From: DATMBL01 sp050735975
GTDB taxonomy: Bacteria > Desulfobacterota > Binatia > UBA9968
Length of the DNA: 32,652 bases
Reading direction: 5' to 3'
Assembly: GCA_050735975.1 (NCBI GenBank)
Contig: JBOHVS010000300.1
Location: forward strand, 1 to 32,652
Part shown: positions 7,800 through 16,650 of the stretch, one piece after another
Layout of the letters: each line of letters begins with the position of its first letter
How positions within the stretch are numbered: position 1 is the stretch's first letter
The notes under the pieces: model-generated
Databases searched by the model: none
The model's input: only the letters and a program-made list of their open reading frames with translations
Told to the model about the DNA's origin: nothing
Translations under genes and position numbers: made by a program

Positions 7800-9638
7800 T
7801 TGAGTCAATCAGCAAAACAAGCTGCCCTCTGGCTGGTCTTACTGCTCGTTCTTTTGGGCATTTTCAGCGTTTTTAGTAAGCAGACAGGCCGCGACCCTGA
7901 AATCGTCTTTAGCGAGTTCATGGGCTCCGTGGAACGCGGAGAGGTGCAGGAAGTCATCATTCAGGGGCATAATATCCAGGGAAAGTACAAGAACGGTGAG
8001 CGCTTTCGGACGTTTGCGCCGAACGATCCCGAACTTGTGAAAAGTCTCAGGGCCAGGAACGTTAAAATCGCAGCCAAACCTGAGGATGAATCTCCTTGGT
8101 ACATGGTTTTGCTGCTCAACTGGTTCCCGATGCTGCTGCTTATCGGTGTGTGGATCTTCTTCATGCGCCAGATGCAGGTGGGGGGCGGCAAGGCGATGTC
8201 TTTTGGAAAGAGCCGCGCCAAGCTCCTCACCGAGAATCAGCATCGCGTGACGTTCAGCGATGTCGCGGGGGTCGATGAAGCCAAAGACGACCTTCAAGAG
8301 ATCATCGCCTTCCTCAAGGATCCAAAGAAATTTACTAAACTCGGCGGACGAATTCCAAAAGGATGTCTCCTGGTCGGGCCCCCGGGAACGGGCAAGACCC
8401 TGCTCGCCCGGGCTATTGCGGGCGAAGCGGGCGTTCCGTTCTTCAGTATCAGCGGCTCCGATTTCGTCGAAATGTTCGTCGGCGTCGGCGCGTCCCGAGT
8501 GCGGGACTTGTTTGTGCAGGGGAAGAAGAACGCCCCCTGCATTGTCTTCATCGATGAAATCGATGCGGTAGGTCGCCATCGTGGCGCTGGCCTGGGTGGC
8601 GGCCATGACGAACGCGAACAAACATTGAACCAGCTTCTGGTCGAGATGGACGGGTTTGAAGCGAATGAAGGAGTCATTCTTATCGCGGCTACCAACCGGC
8701 CCGATGTTCTGGATCCAGCGCTGCTCCGGCCCGGACGGTTCGACAGGCGAGTGGTGGTGCCAAGGCCGGATGTGAAAGGGCGAGAGGGAATCTTACAGGT
8801 TCACACGCGCAAGGTGCCGTTGGCGGCTGACGTTGATGTCGGGGTCTTGGCCCGCGCCACGCCTGGTTTTGCCGGAGCGGACCTGGAAAACCTTGTTAAC
8901 GAAGCGGCTCTTCTGGCCGCCCGCAGCAACAAGGAAAAAGTCGATATGGGCGATTTCGAGCTTGCCAAGGACAAAGTCATGATGGGCGCCGAGCGCCGCA
9001 GCATGATTATCAGCGACGAAGAGAAGCGCATCACGGCCTATCACGAAGCCGGCCATGCGCTGGTGGCGAAGCTGCTGCCGGGGGCCGATCCGATTCACAA
9101 AGTTACCATTATCCCGCGCGGCATGGCTCTGGGACTCACACAACAGCTGCCGATGGACGAGAAGCATACCTACCCCAAGGACTATCTGCTCAACAATCTC
9201 ACAATCCTTTTTGGCGGGCGTGTGGCCGAAGAGCTGGTGCTCAACCACATGACGACCGGAGCAGGCAACGACATCGAAAAGGCCACGGAGCTTGCTCACC
9301 GCATGGTCTGCGAATGGGGTATGAGCGAAAAACTGGGCCCGATGACTTTTGGCAAGAAACAGGAAGAGATCTTTTTGGGGCGGGATTTTACCCAGACTCA
9401 GGACTACTCGGAGAGTACGGCGATAGAGATAGATACCGAAGTGAGGCGTATTATCCAAGAGAGCTATGAACGGGCCAAAGAGCTGCTGAAGAGCAATCTG
9501 CGCCTGCTTCATAAGGTTGCCGAAAGTCTGCTCGAAAAAGAGGTCCTGGACGGCTTAGAGATCGACTCCATCGTTCGGGAGTTTGGCAGCAATGGCGGAG
9601 ACCCGCTGAACCCGACCACCGCAACGGCCGTTGCTTAG
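7800..9638 (+). CDS. ftsH: ATP-dependent zinc metalloprotease FtsH
   Basis: This membrane-anchored AAA+ protease degrades misfolded membrane proteins and selected regulators. The 612-aa protein has a transmembrane segment at about 8-26, a periplasmic domain, a second at about 103-122, Walker A GPPGTGKT (193-200), the pore loop FVGVG (226-230), Walker B IVFIDEID (248-255) and the second region of homology ending PALLRPGRFDR (about 306-316). The zinc site HEAGH is at 415-419, and the third-ligand region TTGAGNDIEKA is also present. The start is TTG, set by a perfect AGGAGG 6 bases upstream. All catalytic motifs are intact and the length is typical. Confidence 0.97.
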   Translation: MSQSAKQAALWLVLLLVLLGIFSVFSKQTGRDPEIVFSEFMGSVERGEVQEVIIQGHNIQGKYKNGERFRTFAPNDPELVKSLRARNVKIAAKPEDESPWYMVLLLNWFPMLLLIGVWIFFMRQMQVGGGKAMSFGKSRAKLLTENQHRVTFSDVAGVDEAKDDLQEIIAFLKDPKKFTKLGGRIPKGCLLVGPPGTGKTLLARAIAGEAGVPFFSISGSDFVEMFVGVGASRVRDLFVQGKKNAPCIVFIDEIDAVGRHRGAGLGGGHDEREQTLNQLLVEMDGFEANEGVILIAATNRPDVLDPALLRPGRFDRRVVVPRPDVKGREGILQVHTRKVPLAADVDVGVLARATPGFAGADLENLVNEAALLAARSNKEKVDMGDFELAKDKVMMGAERRSMIISDEEKRITAYHEAGHALVAKLLPGADPIHKVTIIPRGMALGLTQQLPMDEKHTYPKDYLLNNLTILFGGRVAEELVLNHMTTGAGNDIEKATELAHRMVCEWGMSEKLGPMTFGKKQEEIFLGRDFTQTQDYSESTAIEIDTEVRRIIQESYERAKELLKSNLRLLHKVAESLLEKEVLDGLEIDSIVREFGSNGGDPLNPTTATAVA

Positions 9639-9651
9639 GTCTACCCTCGGC

Positions 9652-9667
9652 AGGGCCTTCCGGCCCT
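9652..9667 (+). terminator. Short hairpin after ftsH
   Basis: AGGGCC-TTCC-GGCCCT forms a perfect 6-bp stem with a stable UUCC loop, 14 bases after the ftsH stop. No T-tract follows, so it may be an RNA-end stabiliser or partial terminator rather than an intrinsic terminator. Confidence 0.3.
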
Positions 9668-9788
9668 CCAAATCTCCACTCCAGCTGGTTTGTTCTTGAG
9701 GGCGAATACTCTCGCAAAACCGGTGCTTCCATTTCAGCTCGGACTCAAGATGATGGGCATGGATTCATTTTTTGGAACATGATCATTC

Positions 9789-10703
9789 ATGTCTAATCGA
9801 GAACTGAACCTTTCCGATGCGCATCCCGGCGGCGCACAGGCGCTAAACTCGAAGAACGGCACGACTCTCCTGACACGCCATGGGCGGATTGACATGGAGA
9901 GGCGAACCGTTCTGATGGGTATTCTGAATGTGACTCCGGATTCGTTTTACGACGGCGGCAGGGGAACGGATCCAGACAGCGCTGTTGCGGATGGCCTGGC
10001 GCTCGTCGGGGCGGGCGCGGAGATTATCGACATCGGCGGGGAATCGACACGCCCTGGATCTCAGCCGGTATCGGTCAAAGAGGAGCTCGAGCGCGTTCTC
10101 CCCGTCATCCGCGGGCTGCGCAAAGCGGTGTCCACCGCCATATCCATCGACACCTACAAAGCTCAGGTTGCGCGGGCGGCTTTAGACGCGGGGGCGGATA
10201 TCGTCAACGATATAAGCGCCCTTCGTTTTGACCACGAGATGGCCGGGTTGGTTGCCAGCGAAAAGGTTCCGGTGGTGCTCATGCATATGCAAGGCACGCC
10301 CCGAACCATGCAAGTGGAGCCCCGATACGATGACGTCGTGGGTGAGGTGCGAGAGTTTCTCGTCGGTCAACTGAGCCGCGCAGCCGAGGCGGGCATTGAG
10401 TCCGAAAAAATCATTATTGACCCGGGCATTGGTTTTGGAAAAACCCTCCGACACAATCTCACTCTCATGCGGCACCTATCATCCTTCACCTCTTTAGGGC
10501 AATCGCTCCTTGTCGGCGCTTCGCGCAAGGCCTTTATCGGCAAGGTTTTGAATCTCGATGCGGCCGACCGGCTGGAGGGTAGCCTGGCGGCGGCTGTCGC
10601 CGCAGTTATGGCTGGCGCCAACATCATTCGGGCGCACGATGTCAAAGAAACGCAGCGGGCGATTCGCATTGCCGACGCGATTCGGTACGGAGCGGAATTT
10701 TAG
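9789..10703 (+). CDS. folP: Dihydropteroate synthase
   Basis: FolP condenses 6-hydroxymethyl-7,8-dihydropterin diphosphate with p-aminobenzoate in folate synthesis and is the sulfonamide target. The 304-aa protein has MGILNVTPDSFYDGG (43-57) and IIDIGGESTRPGS (about 79-91), the two PROSITE-type signatures. It also has SIDTYKAQVARAALDAGADIVNDIS, VLMHMQGTP, IIIDPGIGFGKT and LVGASRKAFIG, which build the TIM-barrel pterin site. The first 40 residues are an extension beyond the catalytic barrel, so a later start is possible, but ATG 9789 keeps the frame from its first available methionine. It is 11 bp from cdaA and probably cotranscribed. Confidence 0.95.
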   Translation: MSNRELNLSDAHPGGAQALNSKNGTTLLTRHGRIDMERRTVLMGILNVTPDSFYDGGRGTDPDSAVADGLALVGAGAEIIDIGGESTRPGSQPVSVKEELERVLPVIRGLRKAVSTAISIDTYKAQVARAALDAGADIVNDISALRFDHEMAGLVASEKVPVVLMHMQGTPRTMQVEPRYDDVVGEVREFLVGQLSRAAEAGIESEKIIIDPGIGFGKTLRHNLTLMRHLSSFTSLGQSLLVGASRKAFIGKVLNLDAADRLEGSLAAAVAAVMAGANIIRAHDVKETQRAIRIADAIRYGAEF

Positions 10704-10714
10704 GGACGACATCC

Positions 10715-11470
10715 ATGGGAGAGGTGATCGGTCAGCTGCGCTGGCAGGACGGTGTCGACATCGGCATCATCACGTTTCTTGTCTACCGCCTTCTCCAGAT
10801 AGTGCGTGGAAGCCGGGCTATGCAGATGATCATCGGCCTGGCGGTCGTTCTGGTCGCGTATGCCATCTCTCGCGCTCTCGGGTTGTTTACCCTCAACTGG
10901 ATCCTCGACAACTTTCTCGGATCGATCATCCTGGTCATCATCGTTATTTTTCAGAGCGATATTCGCCGCGCCCTTACGCAGGTGGGCACCGCTCCCCTGT
11001 TCGGCGCCGCCGAGCGAATGGTGCAACGGCGCGAAGATATCGTAGATGAAGTGGCCCAGGCGGTCGTGGCCTTGGCTGGAAAGCGGGTGGGCGCGCTGAT
11101 TGTGTTAGAGCGCGAGGTGGGATTGAACGAGTATATGGAGATCGGCACCCGATTGGACGCCCGGGTAAGCCGCGAGCTGATCGAAAGCGTGTTCTTGCCC
11201 CATTCGCCCATTCACGATGGAGCCCTGGTGATTCAAAAAGGCAGGGTTACGGCCGTTCGCTGTCTTCTGCCGCTCAGTGCCAATCCTAACTTGAGACATA
11301 CGTGGGGTACGCGCCATCGCGCCGCCATCGGAGTGACAGAGGAGACCGATGCCGTGGCGATCGTCGTTTCCGAACAGCAAGGCACGGCCGCGCTGGTAGT
11401 GGGTGGAAATATAACCGAAAATATCGACGGAACCGGGCTTCTTAACGCCCTGCGCGAGTTGGTGGGCTAA
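10715..11470 (+). CDS. cdaA: Diadenylate cyclase CdaA
   Basis: CdaA makes the second messenger c-di-AMP from two ATP. The 251-aa membrane protein has about three hydrophobic segments (roughly 16-31, 38-52 and 62-80), then a DAC domain with the catalytic HDGALVIQKGRV (Asp168-Gly-Ala) and GTRHRAAIG (198-206). All expected catalytic motifs are present. AGGGA precedes the ATG. It is followed with a one-base overlap by a YbbR-domain gene and then glmM. The cdaA-cdaR-glmM order is a well-known unit in which CdaR and GlmM modulate CdaA, linking c-di-AMP to wall-precursor supply and turgor control. Confidence 0.96.
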   Translation: MGEVIGQLRWQDGVDIGIITFLVYRLLQIVRGSRAMQMIIGLAVVLVAYAISRALGLFTLNWILDNFLGSIILVIIVIFQSDIRRALTQVGTAPLFGAAERMVQRREDIVDEVAQAVVALAGKRVGALIVLEREVGLNEYMEIGTRLDARVSRELIESVFLPHSPIHDGALVIQKGRVTAVRCLLPLSANPNLRHTWGTRHRAAIGVTEETDAVAIVVSEQQGTAALVVGGNITENIDGTGLLNALRELVG

Positions 11471-12408
11471 TGAATCGGCTGTGGAATTTCTGGGAACAGC
11501 TGGTCGCTCTGGCCGGTAGCAACCTGGGGCTTAAATTTCTCGCCGTCGTAATCGCGGTAGGTCTGTGGCTCTCGGGACATCGAGATATCGAGCGGGCGAT
11601 TGAAGTCCCGGTGGAGTTTCGTAATATCCCTACGGATCTCATGGTGACGGACAATCGCGTTGATTATGTCGTTCTCCGGCTCATGGGTCCCCGCACTCTT
11701 GTATCGACTTTGGATCCGGACGATATGAAGTTGTCATTGGATCTAAACGCCGCCAAACCAGGTTCCGCGATCTATCAATTGCACCAGGGATCTTTTCACA
11801 TCCCGCGCGGCGTTACGGTGGCTCGCATCACTCCACCGGTCATTCAGTTGAGGCTGGAACCCCTGGTTAAACGGATGCTGCCGGTTTCCGTCCAATTTTC
11901 CAGTAAGCCGCCATTCGGTTATGCGATAGCCGACATGCAAGTTGAGCCGGAGAACGTTTTGGTGCAAGGCCCCGCGGACGACGTCAGAAAGTTGGCGCGG
12001 GTAGAAACCGTGCCGTTCGATTTGAACGAGAAAGAGGGCACGATCAAGCGCAAGGTCAGACTCTCCAGCGAGGGCATGCCGCTTTCGTTTACTCCGGAAC
12101 AGATCGAGGTGTCGGTAACGCTGGAACAGGAGCAAATCAGTCGAGAGTTCAACCGCATCGCCGTCAGCGCAAGGGACTTTTCGGGACGCTACAGCGTCAC
12201 CCCGCGGTCGGTTTATTTGCGCTTGTTCGGTCCGAAGCGCGTTCTCGGGCCCCTCGAGGTGAACTCCAACCGCGTGTATCTGAATCTCAAGGGCCTCCCG
12301 GTCGGAGAACATACCGTCCCCCTGACTGTAAACCTTCCGCCCGAGGTTGAGTTGTTGGAGCAAAAACCGGAGCAGTTTCAGGTGCGGATCACCGAGACCG
12401 GATCTTAG
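11470..12408 (+). CDS. cdaR: YbbR-domain protein, CdaR-like regulator
   Basis: This 312-aa protein has one N-terminal membrane helix (LGLKFLAVVIAVGLWLSG, about 18-35) and then an extracytoplasmic region of beta-rich YbbR repeats. Repeat-like cores include EVPVEFRNIP, LPVSVQFSSKPPFGYAI, VSVTLEQEQISREF and LPVGEHTVPLTVNLPPEVELL. Its ATG overlaps the cdaA stop by one base (TAATG), so the two are translationally coupled. In studied bacteria CdaR binds CdaA and adjusts c-di-AMP synthesis; I infer the same here from order and topology. The protein carries no catalytic motif. glmM follows 27 bp downstream. Confidence 0.88.
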   Translation: MNRLWNFWEQLVALAGSNLGLKFLAVVIAVGLWLSGHRDIERAIEVPVEFRNIPTDLMVTDNRVDYVVLRLMGPRTLVSTLDPDDMKLSLDLNAAKPGSAIYQLHQGSFHIPRGVTVARITPPVIQLRLEPLVKRMLPVSVQFSSKPPFGYAIADMQVEPENVLVQGPADDVRKLARVETVPFDLNEKEGTIKRKVRLSSEGMPLSFTPEQIEVSVTLEQEQISREFNRIAVSARDFSGRYSVTPRSVYLRLFGPKRVLGPLEVNSNRVYLNLKGLPVGEHTVPLTVNLPPEVELLEQKPEQFQVRITETGS

Positions 12409-12435
12409 GATAGGACACGTTAGGAGTTGACTGCC

Positions 12436-13899
12436 ATGGCTGAATCACAATCAAAGAAGACGCCCCCCAAACGTCAACTGTTCGGCACCGACGGCGTGAG
12501 AGGTATTGCCAATCAGGATCCCATGACCTCTGAGATGGCGCTTAAAATAGGCCGTGCCATTGCGCAGGTCCTGCACGATCCGCAAGCTCGTCCGGGGGAG
12601 TGCGAGGGGCGCGTGCGGCCGCCTTCTTTGGCGAAGATGCTCGGCGGGAAGAACGAGCACCGTTACAAGATTTTGATCGGTAAAGATACCCGTCTTTCCG
12701 GCTATATGCTGGAAACCGCGCTTGCCTCGGGGATCTGCTCGATGGGGGCCGATGTGCTCCTCGTCGGTCCTATGCCGACTCCCGGGGTTGCGTTCTTGAC
12801 GCGTAGCATGAGGGCCGACGCCGGCGTGGTCATTTCAGCGTCGCATAATCCTTTTCAAGATAATGGGATCAAATTCTTCTCCTGGGACGGCTGCAAGTTG
12901 CCCGACGAAGTCGAAGCGCGCATGGAAGAAATGATCTTCGGCGGCGAGACTGAAAACTCACGGCCGACCGCGTCGGAAATCGGCAAAGCGTTTCGCGTTG
13001 CCGACGCGATCGGCAGGTACAATGTTTTTCTCAAGAACAGCTTTCCGCGCCATCTAACATTGGAAGGGTTGCGCATCGTCGTGGATTGCGGTCACGGCGC
13101 CGCCTACAGGGTGGTACCCGAGGTTCTTTCGGAATTAGGAGCGGAAGTCATTTCGGTCGGTGTGCAGCCCGATGGGGAAAACATCAACCGGCGCTGCGGG
13201 GCGCTTTACCCGGAGACCGCTCGAGATATTCTGCTGCACGAAAAAGCGGATTTTGCGGTCTCGCTCGATGGCGATGCGGACCGGGCTCTTTTTGTCGATG
13301 AAACGGGCGAAATTTTGGACGGCGACCAGATTCTGGCAATCTGCGCCAAGGACATGCGCGAAAAAGGAATTCTCAAAGGCAATGCAGTCGTCGCTACGGT
13401 GATGAGCAATCTCGGCCTCGACCTCGCGCTGAAGGAAATGGGCATTCAACTGCTCAGAACCGAGGTGGGCGATCGCTACGTTGTAGAGCGAATGCTCGAG
13501 GGCGGCTACAACCTCGGCGGTGAGCAATCCGGACATATCATATTTCTCGATCATAACACGACCGGGGACGGCGCGATCACCTGTCTCCAAATTCTGGCGC
13601 TTATGGTGGAAAGAGGAAAACGTCTCAGCGAGCTTAAAGGCATTATGAAGCGGCTGCCGCAGGTCTTGCTCAACGTGCGGGTGAAGGAAAAAAGGGATCT
13701 CGAAACCATGCCGAAAGTCGCCGCGAAGATATCCGCCGTCGAAAGAGCGCTCAACGGACGCGGCCGCACGCTCGTGCGGTATTCCGGGACTGAAATGCTG
13801 GCGCGAGTGATGTTGGAGGGCGAAGACGAAGGCAAGCTCAAACAGATGGCGCAGGACATTGCCGAGGAGATTCGCGCGGAGGTAGGCGCAAAGACATGA
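12436..13899 (+). CDS. glmM: Phosphoglucosamine mutase
   Basis: GlmM interconverts glucosamine-6-phosphate and glucosamine-1-phosphate on the route to UDP-GlcNAc for peptidoglycan. I chose ATG 12436 (487 aa) because AGGAG at 12422-12426 is well spaced from it; the in-frame TTG at 12427 directly abuts that site. Motifs are LFGTDGVRGIAN (15-26), GKDTRLSGYMLE, the phosphoserine loop ISASHNP (about 133-139), metal-binding DGDADR (278-283), GGEQSGHII and the phosphate-binding RYSGTE near the end. Residues about 48-77 contain an extra, proline- and glycine-rich segment that common GlmM proteins lack. GlmM also inhibits CdaA in some bacteria. Its stop overlaps pdxJ (ATGA). Confidence 0.96.
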   Translation: MAESQSKKTPPKRQLFGTDGVRGIANQDPMTSEMALKIGRAIAQVLHDPQARPGECEGRVRPPSLAKMLGGKNEHRYKILIGKDTRLSGYMLETALASGICSMGADVLLVGPMPTPGVAFLTRSMRADAGVVISASHNPFQDNGIKFFSWDGCKLPDEVEARMEEMIFGGETENSRPTASEIGKAFRVADAIGRYNVFLKNSFPRHLTLEGLRIVVDCGHGAAYRVVPEVLSELGAEVISVGVQPDGENINRRCGALYPETARDILLHEKADFAVSLDGDADRALFVDETGEILDGDQILAICAKDMREKGILKGNAVVATVMSNLGLDLALKEMGIQLLRTEVGDRYVVERMLEGGYNLGGEQSGHIIFLDHNTTGDGAITCLQILALMVERGKRLSELKGIMKRLPQVLLNVRVKEKRDLETMPKVAAKISAVERALNGRGRTLVRYSGTEMLARVMLEGEDEGKLKQMAQDIAEEIRAEVGAKT

Positions 13900-14624
13900 T
13901 CCGACTCGGCGTCAACGTCGATCACGTTGCCACAGTACGACAAGCGCGCCGCACCGATGTTCCCGATCCGGTAGAGGCCGCTTTGCTGGCCGAGAGAGCC
14001 GGCGCCGAAGGTATCACGGTTCACTTGCGGGAGGATCGGCGCCACATCCAGGAAAGTGACGTCGAATCGCTGCGGCAGCGGCTTCGAACCAAGCTGAACT
14101 TGGAAATGGCGGCAACACCGGCGATGGTGGCTCTAGCCGAGCGGTTCGGTCCTGATGACGCTTGTTTAGTGCCGGAGAGAAGAGAGGAACTAACGACCGA
14201 GGGCGGTCTCGACGTCCTGGCTTATAAGGCAAAAATCCGTGACGCCGTTGAGCGCCTGCAGGACCGTGGCATTCACGTGAGCTTGTTCATCGATCCGGTC
14301 AATCGACAGATCGAAACAAGCAAAGAGTTGGGCGCTCACGCGGTGGAGATCCACACCGGCAATTACTGTAATGCGCCGGCTGCCGAGCGGGGGAAAAAGT
14401 TGGAAGCCTTAATCGCTGCCGCGGATGTCGCGCATCGGCTGGGGCTGGAAGTCCATGGCGGGCACGGGCTCAATTACGACAACGTCCTTCCGGTTGCACG
14501 CATTTCTCAGATAGTCGAATTGAACATCGGTCACAGCATCATCGCCCGCGCCGTTATCGTGGGCATCGAGCAAGCGGTGCGCGAAATGAAAGCGCTGCTC
14601 CAGCAGGCCAGAGGGAATTCATAG
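13896..14624 (+). CDS. pdxJ: Pyridoxine 5'-phosphate synthase
   Basis: PdxJ makes pyridoxine 5'-phosphate from 1-deoxyxylulose 5-phosphate and 3-amino-2-oxopropyl phosphate (DXP-dependent vitamin B6 route). The 242-aa TIM barrel has NVDHVATVRQAR (7-18), ITVHLREDRRHI (about 40-51), LNLEMAAT, FIDPV, VEIHTGNYCNA and LEVHGGHGLNYDN, all characteristic. It is coupled to glmM by ATGA. Its TAG stop falls within the first bases of a dispersed repeat element, so the element sits flush with the gene end. Confidence 0.96.
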   Translation: MIRLGVNVDHVATVRQARRTDVPDPVEAALLAERAGAEGITVHLREDRRHIQESDVESLRQRLRTKLNLEMAATPAMVALAERFGPDDACLVPERREELTTEGGLDVLAYKAKIRDAVERLQDRGIHVSLFIDPVNRQIETSKELGAHAVEIHTGNYCNAPAAERGKKLEALIAAADVAHRLGLEVHGGHGLNYDNVLPVARISQIVELNIGHSIIARAVIVGIEQAVREMKALLQQARGNS

Positions 14625-14885
14625 CAGGCTGCTGAAAAAGACTCATATGTCGATTGCCCTGAGCCTTGTCGAAGGGTGCGTTCAATCGCCTTGCTCCAAC
14701 GTATTGCAGTCGCAAAGCGCAAGGAGCAAAGAGCAGGGGGAAGGGAGCCCGGATCTCCGATCTCTGACGGCTGACCTCAGACCTCTGACTTCTGCGCTTC
14801 GCCCTTTGCCCTTAGCGATAATGGCGGGCCTCGCCTCTGAGATCCTTTTGAGCAGCCTGCAAATGCCGTTTTTCAGCAAGCTGCC
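14623..14885. repeat. Dispersed TIR-bearing element (copy B) in the usual acpS position
   Basis: The left end AGCAGGCTGCTGAAAAAG (from 14623) is matched by an imperfect inverted copy, GTTTTTCAGCAAGCTGCC, at 14868-14885. The first 130 bp are nearly identical to 1873-1995. The middle contains quasi-repeated GATCTCTGAC/GACCTCAGACCTCTGACT sequence. I see no reading frame worth calling. The structure resembles a MITE. It fills the 291-bp gap between pdxJ and nnrDE, where related genomes carry acpS. Confidence 0.75.
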
Positions 14886-14915
14886 AGGAGTTCAACGATT
14901 TGAACGGCTTGAACC

Positions 14916-16481
14916 ATGATTGTGGTGACCGCAGAGGAAATGCGCCAATTGGATCGGTTGACGATCCAAAAGTACGGCGTTCCCAGCCTGACTTTGATGG
15001 AGCAGGCCGGAGAGGCGGTCACCCAAGCCATTCTCGATCGGTTCCGGCAGGCGCTGAAAAAGGGCGTCCTGGTCGTAGCCGGCAAAGGTAACAACGGCGG
15101 CGACGGTTTTGTGATCGCGCGTACGCTCACGAAGAAGCGTATCCCTTGCGAAGTGGCCCTATTGGCCAAGCGGGACGAGCTTTCCCCTGACGCGGCGCGC
15201 AACCTTGGAGCCTATTCCAAGCTCAAGGGCAAAGTTACGGAAGTAACCGGCGATGGTCTCGGAATTCTCAGCCAGCGAATGAGTCGAAAAGGGCTGCTCG
15301 TTGATGCCATTCTGGGCACCGGAGTGAAAAATGAAGTGCGCGGCCTCTACGCCGACGCGATTACTCTCATGAATGCTTCCGGCATACCGATCGTGGCCGT
15401 CGATATTCCTTCGGGCCTCGATACGGACACGGGAGCGCCGCTTGGCGTATGCATCCAGGCGGAGATGACGGTTGCGCTCGGCTACCCCAAAATAGGCCAA
15501 GTGATTTATCCAGGCATCAATTACTGCGGCGATCTTGTCGTTGCGGATATCGGCATCGACCCCCGCGCAACCGAGGAGGTCGCGCCGAAAACCGAACTCT
15601 TGGGCCGTGAGGAAGTAAGACGGCTGGTGCCGGCCAGACAGCCGGATACACACAAGGGAACCTATGGCCACCTCCTGGTGGTGGCCGGTTCACGGGGTAA
15701 GACCGGCGCGGCGATCCTGGCCTGCCGCGCTGCCATGCGAGCCGGCGCCGGTTTGGTGACACTGGCGGCGCCGGGCTCGCTCAACGATATCCTGGCAAGC
15801 TCGCTCGTCGAAGTTATGACCGAACCTCTAAACGAAAACGCCTCCGGAGAGATGGAATCGCTGAGTGACGACGAGTGGGGCGGACTATTGGAGCGAAAAG
15901 ACGCCATGCTTTTTGGTCCCGGCATGGGAGTGAGTGATTCGACGCGGGGCGCTCTCCGTTGGTTGTTACGTAATTTGGATTTGCCCTGGGTGATCGATGC
16001 TGATGGGCTGAATAATCTGGCGCTTGAACTCGATCGCCTGCGCAGCGCAAAAACCCCGCCGGTACTGACTCCTCACCCCGGAGAGATGGCCCGGCTCGTT
16101 GGCAAAGAAGTCGCAGCCGTAAATCGCGATCGAATTGGTTGCGCGCGTTCCTTCGCCTCGAAGCATCGATGCCACGTTGTTCTGAAAGGCGCGAGGACAG
16201 TCATTGCAACCGCTTCCGGAAAGGTTTTTATTAACCCGACGGGCAATCCGGGCATGGCAAGCGGAGGCATGGGGGATGTGCTCGCAGGAGTCCTGGCAGC
16301 GCTATTGGGCCAACGATTCTGCCCTGAAGATGCCGTCAAACTCGGGGTCTATCTCCACGGGTTCGTCGGTGATCGCGCTGCGGCGGAAAAAGGGGAGATT
16401 GGCCTCATAGCAAGCGATATTATCGAAGGCTTGCCCGGCGGCATGCATAGCCTTAGGATGGCGAGTGGTGGCTCAAGTTGA
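14916..16481 (+). CDS. nnrD: Bifunctional NAD(P)HX epimerase/dehydratase
   Basis: This enzyme repairs hydrated NAD(P)H: the N-terminal YjeF domain (about 1-215) epimerises R/S-NAD(P)HX, and the C-terminal ribokinase-like domain (about 225-515) performs ADP-dependent dehydration. Visible motifs are MRQLDRLTIQKYGVPSLTLMEQAG, AGKGNNGGDGF (55-65), DIPSGLDTDTG, THKGTYGHLLVVAGSRGKTGAAIL, FGPGMG, LTPHPGEM and GNPGMASGGMGDVLAG. Both halves look complete at 521 aa, the usual fused length. It is separated from pdxJ by a dispersed element, and its own ribosome-binding site is weak. The N-terminal part is also named NnrE. Confidence 0.95.
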   Translation: MIVVTAEEMRQLDRLTIQKYGVPSLTLMEQAGEAVTQAILDRFRQALKKGVLVVAGKGNNGGDGFVIARTLTKKRIPCEVALLAKRDELSPDAARNLGAYSKLKGKVTEVTGDGLGILSQRMSRKGLLVDAILGTGVKNEVRGLYADAITLMNASGIPIVAVDIPSGLDTDTGAPLGVCIQAEMTVALGYPKIGQVIYPGINYCGDLVVADIGIDPRATEEVAPKTELLGREEVRRLVPARQPDTHKGTYGHLLVVAGSRGKTGAAILACRAAMRAGAGLVTLAAPGSLNDILASSLVEVMTEPLNENASGEMESLSDDEWGGLLERKDAMLFGPGMGVSDSTRGALRWLLRNLDLPWVIDADGLNNLALELDRLRSAKTPPVLTPHPGEMARLVGKEVAAVNRDRIGCARSFASKHRCHVVLKGARTVIATASGKVFINPTGNPGMASGGMGDVLAGVLAALLGQRFCPEDAVKLGVYLHGFVGDRAAAEKGEIGLIASDIIEGLPGGMHSLRMASGGSS

Positions 16482-16533
16482 TTTAGATAAGATGTTAGAT
16501 GAAGGGGTAAGCCCCTGTGCCTGCCCGGTTTTC

Positions 16534-16555
16534 GGGCGACCACGGGGGGTCGCCC
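16534..16555. repeat. REP-like hairpin between nnrD and tsaE
   Basis: GGGCGACC (16534-16541) and GGTCGCCC (16548-16555) form a perfect 8-bp stem over a 6-base loop. A smaller GGGG...CCCC palindrome lies just upstream near 16504-16515. This GGGCGACC type is a frequent dispersed intergenic element. No T-tract follows. Confidence 0.65.
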
Positions 16556-16650
16556 CGACGATTTATCGCGAACTGCACCGGTAGCGCGGTCACTCCTCAG
16601 GCTCGAATTCTCCTTAAAAATATATTAGTTGTGATGGAGTTGCTTTCCTG

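Noticed and set aside
7839..9512. Long minus-strand open frames across ftsH
   Set aside because: They mirror the conserved ftsH codons and show no family motif.
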